A program made the position numbers and the translations under genes. From UBA1672 sp046542355 (GTDB taxonomy: Bacteria > Pseudomonadota > Alphaproteobacteria > Micavibrionales > Micavibrionaceae), in the NCBI GenBank assembly GCA_046542355.1, contig JBKHBN010000011.1, positions 1 through 49,720 of the forward strand: DNA of 49,720 nt. The letters are read 5' to 3'. Shown one piece after another: positions 49,671-49,720 of this stretch. The notes under the pieces are model-generated. The model searched no databases and was not told where the DNA came from. It saw only the letters and a program-made list of their open reading frames with translations. Within the stretch, counting starts at the first letter, position 1. Each line of letters starts with the position of its first letter.

Positions 49671-49720
49671 CTTATTGAGACATAGGTAACACTTTATACC
49701 GGAGGCATGGGTAACACAAT
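49667..49720. repeat. 54-bp terminal repeat, right copy
   Basis: Reverse complement of bases 1-54, perfect over 54 positions. Inside the window it continues into the transposase remnant at VTYIP, so the repeat may be the end of another insertion sequence that landed in the transposase gene. Confidence 0.75.

Overview
The window looks like a chromosomal contig from a free-living alphaproteobacterium with a moderate, slightly A+T-leaning base composition. Pointers to the class are a DUF3126-type protein, a bactofilin, the dnaK-dnaJ-dapB and rph-rdgB-hemW neighbourhoods, an orphan C-terminal domain of the alphaproteobacterial Suv3-like helicase, ornithine-lipid genes and a class II DAHP synthase. 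The cell has a Gram-negative envelope (LpxK, Kdo transferase, acyltransferase), chemotaxis and isoprenoid quinones. The exact lineage cannot be fixed because there is no rRNA; a Micavibrio-like relative is a guess. Most genes are housekeeping. No CRISPR array, prophage or intact insertion sequence was found.

Layout. 1-263: a 54-bp repeat that recurs inverted at the other end, then the rpsD promoter and leader. 264-6636: translation and central metabolism (rpsD, trmJ, gltX, nadE, class II DAHP synthase). 6880-7989: an HD protein carrying the class I cyclic-nucleotide phosphodiesterase signature. 16163-8004 (all minus strand): an envelope run of OlsB, OlsA-like acyltransferase, DUF3126 protein, three unrecognised exported proteins, Kdo transferase, LpxK and an LpxL-type acyltransferase. 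16312-20273: rhodanese, a small unknown gene, bactofilin, nth, a miniature inverted-repeat element and ogt. 20306-29176: dapB, dnaJ, dnaK and grpE on the minus strand, and rph, rdgB and hemW on the plus strand. 29189-35759: exported and membrane unknowns, the helicase-tail protein, a Rap1a/Tai-type protein, polyprenyl diphosphate synthase and a GNAT acetyltransferase. 35805-44941: ppdK, ygfZ-like, an orphan YejA-type binding protein head-to-head with a macro-like protein, an adenosine kinase, a TetR-type regulator and a degenerate ribokinase-like protein. 45165-49009: tRNA-Ser(GCU), a YraQ/ArsP-type permease behind an FNR-like box, and a chemoreceptor. 49092-49720: a disrupted nucleotidyltransferase and a deleted IS3-type transposase.

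The strongest candidate for something undescribed is the exported trio at 11240-14242. Two of its members are diverged paralogs sharing a pattern of about nine cysteines, and the trio lies inside a co-directional run of genes for membrane lipid and lipopolysaccharide synthesis. Other items worth attention are the PDEase_I-type HD protein with a G8 tract and an inverted repeat in its promoter region, the nested-hairpin miniature element between nth and ogt, the stand-alone helicase tail, and the kinase-like protein that has lost its catalytic motif. Functions were assigned by reading motifs; no database search was possible.
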